The notes: generated by a model not told the origin, from the sequence alone. Counted from the first letter of the stretch, positions 10,060-20,914 are shown. The stretch is 64,000 nt of DNA from Bedellia somnulentella (GCA_963576735.1 OY755197.1:4538501-4602500), one strand, 5' to 3'. Numbers and translations are program-made.

Positions 10060-10141
10060 AGCAAGCACTAAAAAGCCCTGAAACCCAAAATCACGTCTTA
10101 CGACACGGTAAGAAACCTGTTAGTGCTATTCTAAGCCAGTA
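10060..10141 (-). mobile_element. SINE-A head fragment
   Basis: Only the 5' third remains: AAAAAGCCC, then CGTCTTACGACAC and GTGCTATTCTAAGCC. Confidence 0.55.
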
Positions 10142-10411
10142 TTCAGTAATTCTAGAAAGTAATAAAGAAATGCAGATACTGTATAACCGGACGACGTCCG
10201 TACCACTGCCAACATTCGTTCGTATTAATTATTGTTTGTATTTTTGTAGATCTATATTTAACATAGAGGTTACTGATGTTTTTGTGAACGCCCGACGCTT
10301 TCTAGTTGACATTAGTCACTGTTCTGGTTATTGAAATTATGTTTTTAAATCACTTTTCTATGGCGATTTTAAATAGCATTACCTCGTCTTTGGATACTGT
10401 TGTGACTAGGA

Positions 10412-10622
10412 CACATACATACATACATATATATATACCCACCTAGAAACTCCTCAGCCACATTTGGAAGTTAATAGAGGGGACAAGATGGTAGTAATAA
10501 AGTATCGTTGATGATGGGTCTACAACCGCATCGCCCAAGAACCACTGAAAAAGCCCCCACACCCTTAGTCGCCTCTTACGACACCCGTGGGTAGTAACAT
10601 TTTAAGCCGGCACTACACCGCA
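10412..10622 (-). mobile_element. SINE-A copy with TSD
   Basis: Has a (CATA)n start, AAACTCCTCAGCCACATTTGG and a GCCGGCACTACACCGC end. The flanks TTGTGACTAGGACAC and TTGTGACTTAGACAC are near-identical, a target duplication of about 14 bp. The part next to the tail is deleted. Confidence 0.8.
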
Positions 10623-10828
10623 TTGTGACTTAGACACAACACACACGGCAGATTAGCTTGGTCCGATGTCTTTTTGTAGATATTATAATAAGCACCTAAG
10701 TAATTGAAGTGCAACGATGCTTTATTTTAAACCACTTTCTGACCTTCAACGTCTATAGGTGGCTAATAAATAGTTAGGAAATCATTAGGCACCATCTTTC
10801 TTCTTCAGATTATTATAATTATGATTCT

Positions 10829-11089
10829 GCTATGTAGTGTCGGCTTAGAATAACCCTACCCCATTTCTGCCGGTGGGTGTACGTAAGAGGCGACTAACGG
10901 TATTGGGGCTTTTAAGGGATTTTTGGGCGATGCGGTTGGAGACCCATCACCAACAACCTTTATTTTGCCATCTTTTCCCCACGCAACCATTTGCCATCTT
11001 TCCAAAAGTGGCTGAGGAACTTCTAGTTCCTTTCCTCTGGTTACCCCTTATTGGGATTTATAGCCGTGAGTATATGTATGTATGTAATA
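10829..11089 (+). mobile_element. SINE-A copy, full length
   Basis: GCTATGTAGTGTCGGC to TATGTATG. A small internal duplication of the CATCTTTTCCCC region gives ACCATTTGCCATCTTT near 10988. The 91-codon frame across it is not a gene. Confidence 0.85.
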
Positions 11090-11356
11090 TTATAATTATA
11101 TTGTCTTTCAAGTACTATGAGTTCCTACTAGGGTTACCCAGAACTTAATAATTAAAAATGTATCAACCACTTTGGGAATTTGGTAGAGGGAAAATTAAGG
11201 ACGATTTGTGAAGTAACTCCAACCAAATCGCCCTATAATCGCTTAAAATGATATAATACATTTTTTCAACTCGTTCGTCGCCCATAGGAATAAATGGGTT
11301 AGAACTAATATAAGCACGCCACTATAAAGCAAATATTATAAAATATTACGTTCACA

Positions 11357-11455
11357 ACCGTGATAGCTCAGTGGGTTGAATACCGCCTATCATGCATACA
11401 GGCGTGGGTTTAAATCGCAGGTCGAGCACTAACTTGTCTTTTCTAAAGTCATTAT
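11357..11455 (+). mobile_element. SINE-B head fragment
   Basis: CCGTGATAGCTCAGTGGGTT (A-box region), then GTGGGTTTAAATCGC (B-box region) and AACTTGTCTTTTCTAAAG. The body is missing. Confidence 0.7.
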
Positions 11456-11469
11456 ATTGTCTATTATAC

Positions 11470-11720
11470 ACACATACATACATATACTCACGGCTATATT
11501 TCCCTAGAAGGGGTAGCCAGAGCTAAGGAATTATAAAATCCTCAGCCACTTTTGGAAGTTGAGTGGGAAAAAGATGGTAAAATAAAGGTTTTTGGTGATG
11601 GGTCTCCAACCACATCGCCCAAAAAAAAATCCAATAAAAAGCCCTAATACCCTTAGTCGCCTCTTACGACACCCGTAGGTAGAAAGGGGGTAGTGACATT
11701 CTAAGCCAGCACTACGCGGC
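11470..11720 (-). mobile_element. SINE-A copy, full length
   Basis: From (CATA)n to GCCAGCACTACGCGGC. It belongs to a variant with CGACACCCGTAGGTAG in the head, shared with the copy at 44964. Confidence 0.85.
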
Positions 11721-11795
11721 AAAATCTTGTCAAAAAATCAAAATGTCTTTTATAAAGTGGTTTATTTCTCATGGTGTTTAGAAAAATCCTCGTAG

Positions 11796-11975
11796 GGGTC
11801 GACGATTTTGGAGTGGTAACCACGTACCAGACAACGCAATGTGGCTAGGCCTCATGCAAAGTGAGACCGACAATTTGGTCAAGGTCGCGGAAGGCCGATG
11901 AATGAGGGGAGTATAGGACCGATCGTTGTGGAGATCTTTGAGGAAGGATCTATGCCCAGCAGTTTACTTCTATTG
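11796..11975 (+). mobile_element. LINE C-terminal relic
   Basis: The plus strand shows a decayed LINE ORF end of the jockey/CR1-like kind: EW-PRTRQRN-A-PHA-W followed by a W/V-V-E-I-F-E-E-type stretch, then a TAATAATAAG tail. Frames are broken. A different LINE family from LINE-L. Confidence 0.45.
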
Positions 11976-12308
11976 GCTAATAATAAGTTTGATATTTTAT
12001 CTTTTATTTATTTGTGTATGAATGGGTCATAAGTGCCCTTGTATTTTTGACAGTGAATACTATTAAAAAAAGTCCAAATCGATGAAAAAAAAATATCAAA
12101 ATTTATTCATTTCATAACACAGACCACAGAGAAACACAGGTCCTAATACTGCATCAGATCAAATCTGTGTGAACCAGTATCTGAAACAAAATAACACAAT
12201 AGTTAATACGATATTTCAAAAAACTGTGTAGCTTAGTGGGCTTAGAGGATGGCACTCAAAGTGCGGAAAAGTTGCACGTTGGTATCTTCGATGTCTCTCT
12301 AATGAGGA

Positions 12309-12460
12309 TGTGGTGACCGCTAGACGGCGGACTCACTCGCACACTAGCAGCGTCATAAAGAATCGTACATCGCGGTATCGAAATGTTTTTCTAGCTAAAC
12401 ATAAATACAAATTCTAAGTTGGTAGGGTGTACTGGCCAGTATATCTTTGCTGTTCCCACT
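12309..12460 (+). mobile_element. LTR-S copy 1 (short LTR-like element)
   Basis: Begins TGTGGTGACCGCTAGACGGC and ends TTCCCACT. It is flanked by AGGA on both sides (12305-12308 and 12461-12464). The second copy at 43236 ends TTCCCACA, giving TG...CA ends. Short TG...CA units with a 4-bp target duplication fit solo LTRs, which is my inference. No internal retrotransposon sequence is present. Confidence 0.6.
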
Positions 12461-12787
12461 AGGACTTTAATGATAGATAACAATTTTATAGACTATCAAT
12501 AATTTGGAATTACTAGCTTGGAAAAAAGGGCACAAATGGCAGTGCATGATGCTGTTCTAGTTCTTAATCTTATGTGTGGCATTTTGGATTTGGCAGACGA
12601 AGAATGAGAGCAGAGTAATAGTGTGACTCGTGAATGGTATGTAAGATAGGAAATGGGATTGAGCAAACAGTGAGAATGGATGCAAGTGAATTGGTTACTT
12701 CACCAATTCACTTGCATATATAGAGCCATATGGATGGTTATGTCAAAACAGGATGACCACGGAATTTATATATTTAGATACAATAGA

Positions 12788-13033
12788 CATACATACATAT
12801 ACTCACGGCTATAATTCCCTAGAAGGGGTAGCCAGAGCCAAGGAATTTTAAATTCCTCAGCCACGTTTGGAAAGTTGAGTGGGGAAAAGATGGTAAAATA
12901 AAGGCTGTTGGTGATGGGTCTCCAGCCGCATCGCCCAAAAATCCCTTAAAAACCCCAATACCGTTAGTTGCCTCTTATGTACACCCACCGGAAGAAATGG
13001 GGTAATGCTATTTTAAGCCGACACTACACAGCA
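12788..13033 (-). mobile_element. SINE-A copy with long TSD
   Basis: Full length. AATTTATATATTTAGATACA before the element and AATTTATAAATTTAGATAAA after it form a target duplication of about 24 bp with two mismatches. The insertion sits at the left edge of a LINE-L fragment. Confidence 0.9.
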
Positions 13034-13056
13034 ATTTATAAATTTAGATAAAATAG

Positions 13057-13213
13057 AGAATGTGCTAAAAAGGTAGGCGTTCGTAGTCTGTAGAATAGAA
13101 GAGCACTTCTGAAAAGATTGTGAATATAGGAAGCGCGAGAGGTTTGCCAGTATTGTCTCTGCCTAACCCAGTGGGAACAAATGGCGTGAGTATATGTATG
13201 TATGTATGTTTGT
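13057..13213 (+). mobile_element. LINE-L 3' fragment with tail
   Basis: Decayed C-terminal coding sequence (AATGTGCTAAAAAGGTAGGC, then GAGGTTTGCCAGTAT) ending GGCGTGAGTATATG and (TATG)n. The reading frame is disrupted. Confidence 0.65.
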
Positions 13214-13371
13214 TTGTATGAATCGTGAAGTTTTAGTTTTAGAAAAAGATAGGATAGGTATTCACTGTGCAGTAGGTGGGCTGCCAAGGCTCTACGTTTC
13301 CTACTCTAACCCATGCATTTCTGGATATCTTTCTTGTTTCGCCAATTTTAGAGGTCTTTTAACGTACTTTG

Positions 13372-13613
13372 CATACATACATACATAAATATACTCACGG
13401 GTATAAATCCCTTAACGGGGTAGCCAGAGCTTTGGAATGAGAAATTCCTCAGCCACTTTTGGAAAAGATGGTAATAATAAAAAATGATTTTGGTGACGGG
13501 TCTCCAACCACATCGCCCAAAAATCACTTAAGAAGCCCCTATAACCTTAGTCGCCTCTTACGATCCCCCACGGGTAGAAACGTGGTAGTGTTATTCTAAG
13601 GCACTATACGGCA
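13372..13613 (-). mobile_element. SINE-A copy, full length
   Basis: From (CATA)n to CTATACGGC. It carries the subfamily marks CCCTTAACGGGG near the tail and GGTGACGGGTCTCC in the body. Confidence 0.85.
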
Positions 13614-13756
13614 AACGTAGTTTGGTTAGAATTAATGTTTTTTTTATTATCTCCTATTGTTTAAAGCGTCCTTTTTCTATTCACTTGATTGGAAGAGGTT
13701 TATCGCCACTACGAATGAACAAACTATTACATGACTAAGTATCACTTAGCAAATAT

Positions 13757-14135
13757 AGTTATAGCACTACCCATTTTTTTCCCATGGGTTTGTAAGACAC
13801 GACTAAGGGTATAGCGGTATTTGAGTGATGTTCGGACGATGCGGTCAGAGACCCAACATCAACAACCCTTATATTGCAATCTTTTCTTCATTCAATTTCC
13901 AAAAGTGGCTCAGAAGGGCAAGCACGAGCGCTATTTTATCGACAGGATAACGATAAGAATGAGAGGCAGTATACGATACTAAGTAAGTGCGTAAGAGATG
14001 GCTGCTTTATCCCACGCGATAACTAGTTTAAACACGGCTCGTACTAGCCGGGCAGGAAATGCTATATCATTTTGAAGCTCTGGCTATCTTTTCTGGGATT
14101 TGTGGCAATTAGTATATGTATTATGTATGATGGAA
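13757..14135 (+). mobile_element. SINE-A interrupted by MITE-C
   Basis: An old, diverged SINE-A. The left part runs 13757-13915 and the right part 14054-14135, with MITE-C in between. The tail is TATATGTATTATGTATG. Confidence 0.65.
13916..14053. mobile_element. MITE-C copy 2, nested in SINE-A
   Basis: GGGCAAGCACGAGC at the left and GCTCGTACTAGCCGGGC at the right, body as in the other two copies. It interrupts a SINE-A, which fixes its outer limits. Confidence 0.75.
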
Positions 14136-14157
14136 GAAATGGCTCTCAGTAAGAACA

Positions 14158-14309
14158 TCTTCTATACTTTGCTTCTTCTTTTACACTTTTAAGTAGTGTT
14201 TGCATACCCTACCTAATTTGTAAAAAAATCGGAAGGCCATTAGTAAAAATTTCGGAGGCAAGGAACGCAAACACTACTTAAAAGTGTAAAAAGAAACAAA
14301 GTATAGAAG
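14158..14309. repeat. Inverted repeat, about 45-bp arms
   Basis: The left arm CTTCTATACTTTGC...TTTTACACTTTTAAGTAGTG pairs with the right arm CACTACTTAAAAGTGTAAAA...AAAGTATAGAAG. About 62 bp lie between the arms. It abuts the tRNA-like unit at 14331. Confidence 0.65.
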
Positions 14310-14330
14310 AATGGCGCACTGGAAGCCATT

Positions 14331-14402
14331 GACACTGTAGCTCGATTGGCAGAGCGACGGGGGCGTATACCCGAGGTCGGGGGTTCGATCTCCGCCGATG
14401 TC
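14331..14402 (+). repeat. tRNA-like unit in a dispersed element, copy 1
   Basis: Seventy-two bases can form an acceptor stem (GACACTG with CGATGTC, one mismatch), a D-arm (GCTC...GAGC) and a T-arm region with GGTTCGATC. The anticodon arm is weak and position 33 is not T, so I do not call a functional tRNA. A near-identical unit lies at 40690-40762 in a similar repeat context. Confidence 0.5.
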
Positions 14403-15090
14403 GAAATTTTTCTTACCTTTATTTATTAGTAATAATACCTGCATAAGGTTTTCACGAACACAAAATATTAAAATTATAGGAAATTACGAAAATGAAGTAA
14501 TAAATAGGCAATCATAAGAGGCAACAACCGTAATATGTAATATTTCCAACTCTAAATAATTAGTTTTTATGAATACACTTAAATGTGCTTTATTTGAATT
14601 TACTGAATTAAAGGTAAAAGCACAAAGCTAGGAGTGAAGCAATGTTTAGAAAAAAAAAAAATATTTCAAAAGCTCAAAAAGTGAAACGATTTTACGCATT
14701 TTTTATTTTTACTTCATAGTTATTGGAATTGGGCCAACCTGTATGTCAGCATTGTCAAGAAGCTCGAAAGGCGACACAGATATGGTCTCATAATTCTAGA
14801 TGGGTCTGACCTTCACGATCTGCAACAGGGGAAGTCTATACTTTGATAAAATCCTTGTTGGTTAACACTATATGCCTTGGGAAATTTATTAAGGGAAACA
14901 AGATAAAAAAGAAACATTCCAAAAAAATGCTTTTTGGTCGATCAAGATAAAAACCGCAAACGGAACGAATATGGATAATAAATATATCGTTGAGTAAGTA
15001 TCCCATGTAACAAGTCATTAAATTTATTCATTAGATTTTTTTTGATAAGAAGAAAAAGTATTGAACTAGGAAGAAACTAGTCATAATTTT

Positions 15091-15253
15091 ACATACATAC
15101 ATATATTCACGGCTATAAATCCCTAGAAGGGGTAGCCAGAGCTAAGGAATTAAAAATTCCTCAGCCACTTTTGGAGGTTGTGTGGGGAAAAGATGGTAAA
15201 ATAAAAGTTGTTGGTGATGGGGTGGTGCTATTCTAAGCCGACACTACACAGCA
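15091..15253 (-). mobile_element. SINE-A with internal deletion
   Basis: Normal from the tail through GTTGTTGGTGATGGG, then jumps directly to GTGGTGCTATTCTAAGCC, so about 85 bp of the 5' half are missing. Confidence 0.8.
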
Positions 15254-15306
15254 AATTATACTTATTCATAATTTTACTTATTCATAAACGACTATTATAA
15301 TGGTAC

Positions 15307-15533
15307 ATTAGTCGTATACACCCGATGGGCGAAGTTCGCCAGAGACTGGGTGCCACAAGACGGTTACCGGCGCGGGCGTAAGCGCAGGCCTCGGGGGAGA
15401 TGGCGAGATGATCTCGACAAGTTTTTGCCGGGGTGGCCGGAGGTGGCACAGAGCCGGGACGTGTGGACTCAACAGGGGGAGGCCTTTGCCCAGCAGTGGG
15501 ACACTGTAGTAGAGGCTACATAAAATAATAATA
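15307..15533 (+). mobile_element. 5'-truncated LINE with TSD
   Basis: An uninterrupted plus-strand frame ends at TAA 15521-15523. It reads TRWAKFARDWVPQDGYRRG, then RGRWRDDLDKF and RDVWTQQGEAFAQQWDTV, the typical C-terminal end of a jockey/CR1-like LINE ORF. It is followed by a (TAA)n tail. ATAATGGTAC flanks the insertion at 15297-15306 and 15534-15543, a perfect 10-bp target duplication. Only the last 70 or so codons are present. Confidence 0.85.
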
Positions 15534-15813
15534 ATAATGGTACTCTTATATGCGGGTACAAATTTCAGCCAAATTTGACACAGTGATCTAGTGGACATTG
15601 CTAAGTGTCGAAAGGGGTCGCACCTACCATTGAGGAATAATCACCAGTAAGCTAATTTCCCATTGAAATCAATAGAAAAAAAGTAATGGTTTCTAATTTA
15701 GAGCGCGGCTTAAAGCTTAAGACCGACTGCACAGATAGTAAGAAGACTCAGGTCTACCTAACTTGCTCAGCTCAATTCATTTCAATCGCAATTTGCATTG
15801 AAATTCAAGTACC

Positions 15814-15819
15814 TTTAAT
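15814..15819 (-). promoter_or_regulatory. Possible poly(A) signal for the phosphatase
   Basis: ATTAAA on the minus strand, about 110 bp beyond the stop codon of the phosphatase gene. It is a common variant signal, but the hexamer is frequent in AT-rich DNA. Confidence 0.25.
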
Positions 15820-15928
15820 ATGCTTTTTCAACATTATTTCATTTCAGTTACGACAGAGTCACTGGTCGTTTCAGATAACAAGCCAAATACTAAATGAATT
15901 CAACAAACAATTACCTATTAAGTTAAAG

Positions 15929-16621
15929 TTATAAACCCACCAGAACAGCAACTGGCACGAAAACTCCAACAATCATGACGGCAGCGAACGATGCCAATTT
16001 GAAAGGCGTGGTCGAAGCCTTCACCTTAACATACGCTTCCAACCTTCGGAAACCGTTCACGGTATACCTATTCTGTCTATACAATTTTAACTGCTTCACA
16101 AAACCTACATTTGGGTTCACAAAACTTCTCTTCGATCTGACCATATCAAGAGCTTCCTCGTAGCTTATGTCATACTTTTGCATTAAATATGCTATCACTA
16201 TAGTCGCTGATCTCGAAACCCCGATGTGACAATGCACTATTATATTTCCATCTTTCATGCCTTCTTCAATAAATTTGTAGGTCATAGGAAAATATGACAT
16301 GAGATCTGTTGACGGGACATCGTTGGCTCTTATGTAGAGATTTTTTATATTTGTTCCTTCGAAAGTTGATTTCGGTAGTTTTCTTGTCTCTATTGTTAGG
16401 ATGTGAGAAATGTTTAGTGACCTTAGTATCTGTCTATTGCACGCAGCTCTGGCATTTGCGAGGTATAGCCCGGGAAGGATTTCGCTGAAAGATGGCTTCG
16501 AGCAAAGGTTTAAACTTAAATACGTTTTGTTCCAATTTCTGTTATTACCTAACGCCGGTAATGATACTTCGCTGAAACTAAGTATTACACCACCCAACAT
16601 TACCAGAAAATATGATTTCAT
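15929..16621 (-). CDS. DUSP12-like dual-specificity phosphatase, secretory/membrane form
   Basis: A single intact 230-residue frame. The dual-specificity phosphatase domain spans about residues 46-185. The signature HCHIGVSRSAT gives nucleophile Cys131 and phosphate-binding Arg137, and Asp101 in RANDVPSTDL is the likely general acid, so the catalytic set is complete. The stretch VGFVKQLKLY resembles DUSP12, but the C-terminal zinc-binding domain of that family is absent. Residues 1-25 look like a signal peptide or signal anchor, and residues 207-229 form a hydrophobic helix, so the enzyme may be membrane-tied or enter the secretory pathway. The start is the first ATG after an in-frame TAG a few codons upstream. 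There is no intron, so it may be a retrocopy or a single-exon gene. Orthology is not settled. Confidence 0.8.
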   Translation of the reverse strand: MKSYFLVMLGGVILSFSEVSLPALGNNRNWNKTYLSLNLCSKPSFSEILPGLYLANARAACNRQILRSLNISHILTIETRKLPKSTFEGTNIKNLYIRANDVPSTDLMSYFPMTYKFIEEGMKDGNIIVHCHIGVSRSATIVIAYLMQKYDISYEEALDMVRSKRSFVNPNVGFVKQLKLYRQNRYTVNGFRRLEAYVKVKASTTPFKLASFAAVMIVGVFVPVAVLVGL

Positions 16622-16649
16622 TCCTTTTTGGTTGCTAAGTTGTTGCTAG

Positions 16650-17028
16650 TTTGTGCTTGATGTCCATGGTTAGCCGTATGCAGGCTCCGTAGGTTATTTT
16701 GGCGGTTTCTTCGGGTATATTTTTAAGAAAACTTGCATGGCAAAGGAGAGCTGCGCAAAAGATACTAAGCAGACTCTATTATGACAGGTGGCATTTAATT
16801 TTTCTTGTATTTTGCTTGTCTCTGGAGATGTCACAGAAAGTGAAGCAGACAAGTAAAGAGGATTTTTAAGTTGACTTTTTACGTTATTCTGAGTTCCGAA
16901 TATTTTCAAGTGTTATATAATTGATCTCATTATGAACACGTTAGAATGAAAGAAAGAAGTTTATAAAATTATCATGTATCTGTGGTCTTCGAAACTTCCT
17001 TTTCATTCATCATCATTATATCTCTTAC
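16650..17028. other. Upstream region of the phosphatase; no feature resolved
   Basis: This would hold the promoter and 5' leader of the minus-strand phosphatase gene. I see no convincing TATA box or initiator and no repeats. Confidence 0.3.
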
Positions 17029-17200
17029 ATACATCCATACATATACTCACGGCTATAAATCCCTAAAAGGGGTAGCCAGAGCTAGGGGATTAGAAATTCG
17101 CCCAAAAATCCCTTAAAAGCCCCAATACCCTTTGTCGCCTCTTACGTACACCCACTTGAAGAAATGGGGTAGTGCTATTTTAAGCTGACACTACACAGCT
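17029..17200 (-). mobile_element. SINE-A with internal deletion
   Basis: The tail side is intact to AGAAATTC and then jumps to GCCCAAAAATCCC, losing about 75 bp of the middle. It ends GCTGACACTACACAGC. Confidence 0.8.
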
Positions 17201-17620
17201 CATTAATTATTCTTTAAATTAATAAATCTTACATTATTTTTAATTCAAATTTTATGTGCATTAATAGTAGTAGAGCAGTGAAAATTTTGTCAAAACTGCA
17301 ACATCTAAGTTAGCAAATTATTCAATATCTAATTTAAATATCTGATGGTCCTAGGTTCGTTAAAATGTATGACAATTATATACAAATTTAAGGTGTAAAG
17401 CGTTAGATAATAGATTTAAAGAAATAAGACGATTAGAGACTATTTTTATTTTGTGGATTCTTACTTCTAAATTAACATGTGCCTTAGACTTAAGTTTCAA
17501 ACTATATTAAGAAAAATATATAGAAAAATTGATTCTAAATTCATCCCAAGAAGATCTAAGACATAGTATAATTCTAATAATTTAGGGCTTCTCTGTTATT
17601 CTAAGCATATTTTTAGAGTT

Positions 17621-17745
17621 TAGATACATACCTACGTTTAGAAATCCCTAAAGGGTTAGCCGTAGTTTCAGAAACAGAAATTCTTCTACACTTTCGATAG
17701 TCGAGTGAGGAATAGATTCAATATAAAGTACCACTTAGAGCCCTT
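17621..17745 (-). mobile_element. SINE-A fragment, decayed
   Basis: AAATCCCTAAAGGGTTAGCC then GTCGAGTGAGGAA are diverged SINE-A 3' sequences. The head is lost. Confidence 0.45.
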
Positions 17746-17749
17746 TTTG

Positions 17750-18245
17750 TACATATTATTATAAAAATATTAATTGAGTAGAGAAAATTAATTTCATATT
17801 TATTTAAGCAACTCAAAAATCTTTGCTAAATTTAGGACATTTAAAACGTGTTTCATTTTTAACATAGGAGATTCCTTAGTCTAGTTATTCACGAATGTAG
17901 CCTTCAAAACAACGGGTTTTTACATAGAATTGGAAAAATAGTGGTGTGACCTATTGGCTAGTTTACATGCTGCCTTTCAATTGTTATAGAATATTCAAGC
18001 TCCTGATCTTTACTAAATTATTCAATTAATTCCTAGATCTTGTTGCGATGACAAAAAATGAAATTAAGGGCTTTGATATACAGGTGACAACCCTAGCGTA
18101 ATTGTGTCTACACTGCACTTAGCCTCATTAGTTAGCACCCAACACACCTTCATTCAATTGAACGTATCATAGTACATAGTTAAACCAACTATTTATAAAG
18201 ACCACAAGTTTTATCCGAAAGGTATTATAAGTGTTGAGAATGTGT
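17750..18245. other. No gene seen; unassigned AT-rich DNA
   Basis: No repeats, RNA genes or open frames that I can support. It lies just upstream of the promoter-like segment at 18.25 kb. Confidence 0.3.
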
Positions 18246-18248
18246 ACA

Positions 18249-18373
18249 CAATAAAGTGTATTTTCGGAACGGCGGTAGTCAGGCTCAGTGTGTGAGCGGC
18301 GGGCGCAGTCGACGCGTGTAAATCGCGCAGCCTATCGATTCCGTCATACAGTGACCAGTGAATTTGTGGCAGT
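18249..18373 (+). promoter_or_regulatory. CpG-rich promoter and first non-coding exon candidate
   Basis: A GC- and CpG-rich island in AT-rich DNA. An ATAAAG box at 18251-18256 precedes TCAGG at 18279-18283 and TCAGTG at 18285-18290 at spacings fitting a TATA-plus-initiator promoter. About 90 bp on, CAGT|GTAAGT at 18374 is a strong 5' splice site. No ATG-led coding frame is needed before the donor, so this could be a non-coding first exon. The nearest downstream coding gene on this strand is projectin at 40.2 kb, but the link is unproven. Confidence 0.4.
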
Positions 18374-18379
18374 GTAAGT

Positions 18380-19910
18380 TAAGTGCTTTTTGCTTCGCGA
18401 CTTGTGCTAGTGCCTCGACGTGGCAGTTAAGTGACCATAACACGGTAGAGCCGCGTGCTAACATATACTAATTAATGCATGATTGTGAGCAAGAGCTGCG
18501 TGGGAGCGAGTGTGGGACGCGAAATTTGATAAGGGAACATGTTGGTAGCTCGACAGCCCACTTTTGTATGCGCGGTACGTTCGGGCGGGCGCGTGGGTTA
18601 TTTTTGTACTGTTACCGCTTATTCCTGCTTTTTACTCAGCCGACTGCTGAACGATGCGCGTCTCGACCTTTTCAGCAGTCTATCAAATACCCTGTGTCAC
18701 TCAGTCACATTCTATGTCACATGATGTAGCACGGTCTAAATGAAATGAAAATGAATGTTGAGTCATTATTTGGATTGAATTGTTTTTATGTAACAACACT
18801 GAACAACTATTAAAAGCATGAAATCTATATTTTCGTAATACCCTTGTAGAAATTGATAGTATGAATCATTTAGTTCAGAAATACTTTACCTTCACGAACA
18901 AATACAACTACGAAACTCGTAGCAAAAAAATTATCGTAGCGTGTTTTTTTCGTAGTATTGAGGTCAATAGATATCGTAGCGCGTCTCTGCTACCTTTGAT
19001 GAAGTATTGTGAGCTTACTTGTATGATTTAAAAAATATCTTATGCACAAATAAAATCAAATGTATCCAAATCTTTTCCATGATTTGTAAAATATTGTGCA
19101 ATATTGAACTACAAATAATAATATAATTCTTCTACAGAATGTGAATTAAAAAACGAAAAGTATTCCCTGAAGTTATTGAAACTATTAAATTTTAGATATA
19201 ACCATCATTGCAAATGTGTATGTAGCGTATACATAATTTGGTTTATCTTTTTGTATAAAATCTCATACCGTATTTCTAAATCGGTTTCATCGTCAGGAGT
19301 GAGAATAGGTCAATAGTGTTTTTCTGCTGGAAACAAATGTTTTTTTGTATGAAGAAATAGCCACAAATTTTATCCAGAGCTCATTGATAACTATTCTTAA
19401 CTTTTATGGAACATAAGTAATTCTTAAAAACCTAAATCTAGCTTAAACGCACAGTTTAAAACCTTTTTAGTCCACTACTGATTGACTGACAATCCTCGCT
19501 ACAGTTGACACTATAGTGTGTAGAAGTCTGTAATTTCGCACTTAGAGTAAGACCTAGGGCCATTCACAAAAAGACCTATCAATTAAAAAAAAATCATGTG
19601 ATAATAACCGTTCGCGCGAACAAGTCTCCAAGAAATTGTATTTTACTTGCCTGAGGGAAATAGTCATATTGCAGGGGTGTAAGATAAGAAGAATCTTTAA
19701 CACAATTGGTACAAACATTCAAAATCTTCTCATTATTAGTGTGTAGCCCCTTGAAAGAAAGGCTTACGGTTCAATGAAACTCATAACTCGTTTTTAAAAA
19801 AAATATTGCGGTGGCTTATCACAGTATCATACTGAAAGAAATAATTTGATAATTAAATTATAATATTTCATAATTGTTTCATATGCCCTCAACTCTATAT
19901 ACTTCAATTC
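18380..19910. other. No gene seen
   Basis: The first 300 bp remain CpG-rich and hold two overlapping open frames (18475-18729) that look like chance frames in GC-rich DNA. The rest is AT-rich, with CGTAGC hexamers repeated near 18925-18990. Nothing else can be supported. Confidence 0.3.
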
Positions 19911-19915
19911 TAAAC

Positions 19916-20140
19916 ATCACGTGACATCGTCACCCGGTCTTTTTAGTATCCAAGTTGGGCTTTTACAGTGTATTCACGTGATAGAGGGCAGGCTTATCAC
20001 CGTTTTGTAAGAATACACTAGCACATAACCAAGTTGATTTCTCTTAGCATCTTAACCCTATGACTTCAGTATGGATACATTGGTGTAAGCCCAAGAAAAA
20101 TATTCTTATGAATGATAGCTGATAGCCATGAATCACTAAG
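19916..20140 (-). mobile_element. SINE-B copy, decayed
   Basis: ATTCACGTGATAGAGGGCAG and CACCGTTTTGTAAGAATAC are the complement of the SINE-B body. TGGTGTAAGCCCAAG and GATAGCCATGAATCAC are remnants of its tRNA-like head. Confidence 0.6.
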
Positions 20141-20144
20141 TAAT

Positions 20145-20655
20145 CTATATGAGGTTTAATCAAAGCTTTAGAATCAGCAATTCTTCAGGCTTTATTTTAT
20201 TTAGACTATACTGAGAAATTAATATCTGCAATAAAATAAAATTTGTTGTTTACCCTAAAAATCTTATCAAAATATGATAACAATTTAATTATTTAATCCC
20301 AATATATCACAAATATAAAAAATACTAGTTAGTAAAATGGAATAGAACAGAATTTATTTCAAACCAGAAATTCGTTTAAGATACAATTTCGGTAACTTAT
20401 TATCAATTCTGCTTGAGTTAGTCTCAGAAACTCGCTAATCAATGCAATTTACTTGATCACTGAATTAAAATTTAAACTGCAAAATAATACTATGACTAAA
20501 AGGTAGAAATACATTAAGATAAATTAACCGATGGAACCTGTGGAAACAATATTTTATACTAGTTCAATTTAGGTTTTGATTAAATAATACTATTTTATTT
20601 ATATTTTCTATACCTAACGAATAAGTTTTTAATATAATTGCATAGTTTATCAATT
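20145..20655. other. No gene seen; unassigned AT-rich DNA
   Basis: No recognisable feature on either strand. Confidence 0.3.
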
Positions 20656-20658
20656 TAG

Positions 20659-20908
20659 TTGTGTAGTGTCGGCTTAGAATATCACTACCCCATTTCTTCC
20701 GGTGGGTGTACGTAAGAGGCGACTAACGATATTGGGGCTTTTAAGGGGTTTTTGGGCGATGCGGTTGTAGACCCATCACCAACAACCATTATTTCACCAT
20801 CTTTTCCCCACGCAACTTCCAAAAGTGCCTGAGGAATTTTTCATTCCAAAACTCTGGCTACCCCGTTAAGGGATTTATAGCCGTGAGTATATGTATGTAT
20901 GTTTATTA
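20659..20908 (+). mobile_element. SINE-A copy with TSD
   Basis: GTTGTGTAGTGTCGGC to (TATG)n. TTTATCAATTTA precedes and TTTATTAATTTTA follows, a target duplication of about 12 bp. Confidence 0.85.
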
Positions 20909-20914
20909 ATTTTA

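Noticed and set aside
14331..14402. tRNA gene
   Set aside because: The anticodon arm pairs poorly, T33 is missing, and the unit recurs inside a dispersed repeat. Listed as tRNA-like only.
18475..18729. Protein-coding gene in the CpG-rich block at 18.5 kb
   Set aside because: Two overlapping frames are open at once, a typical effect of GC-rich DNA, and no domain is recognisable.
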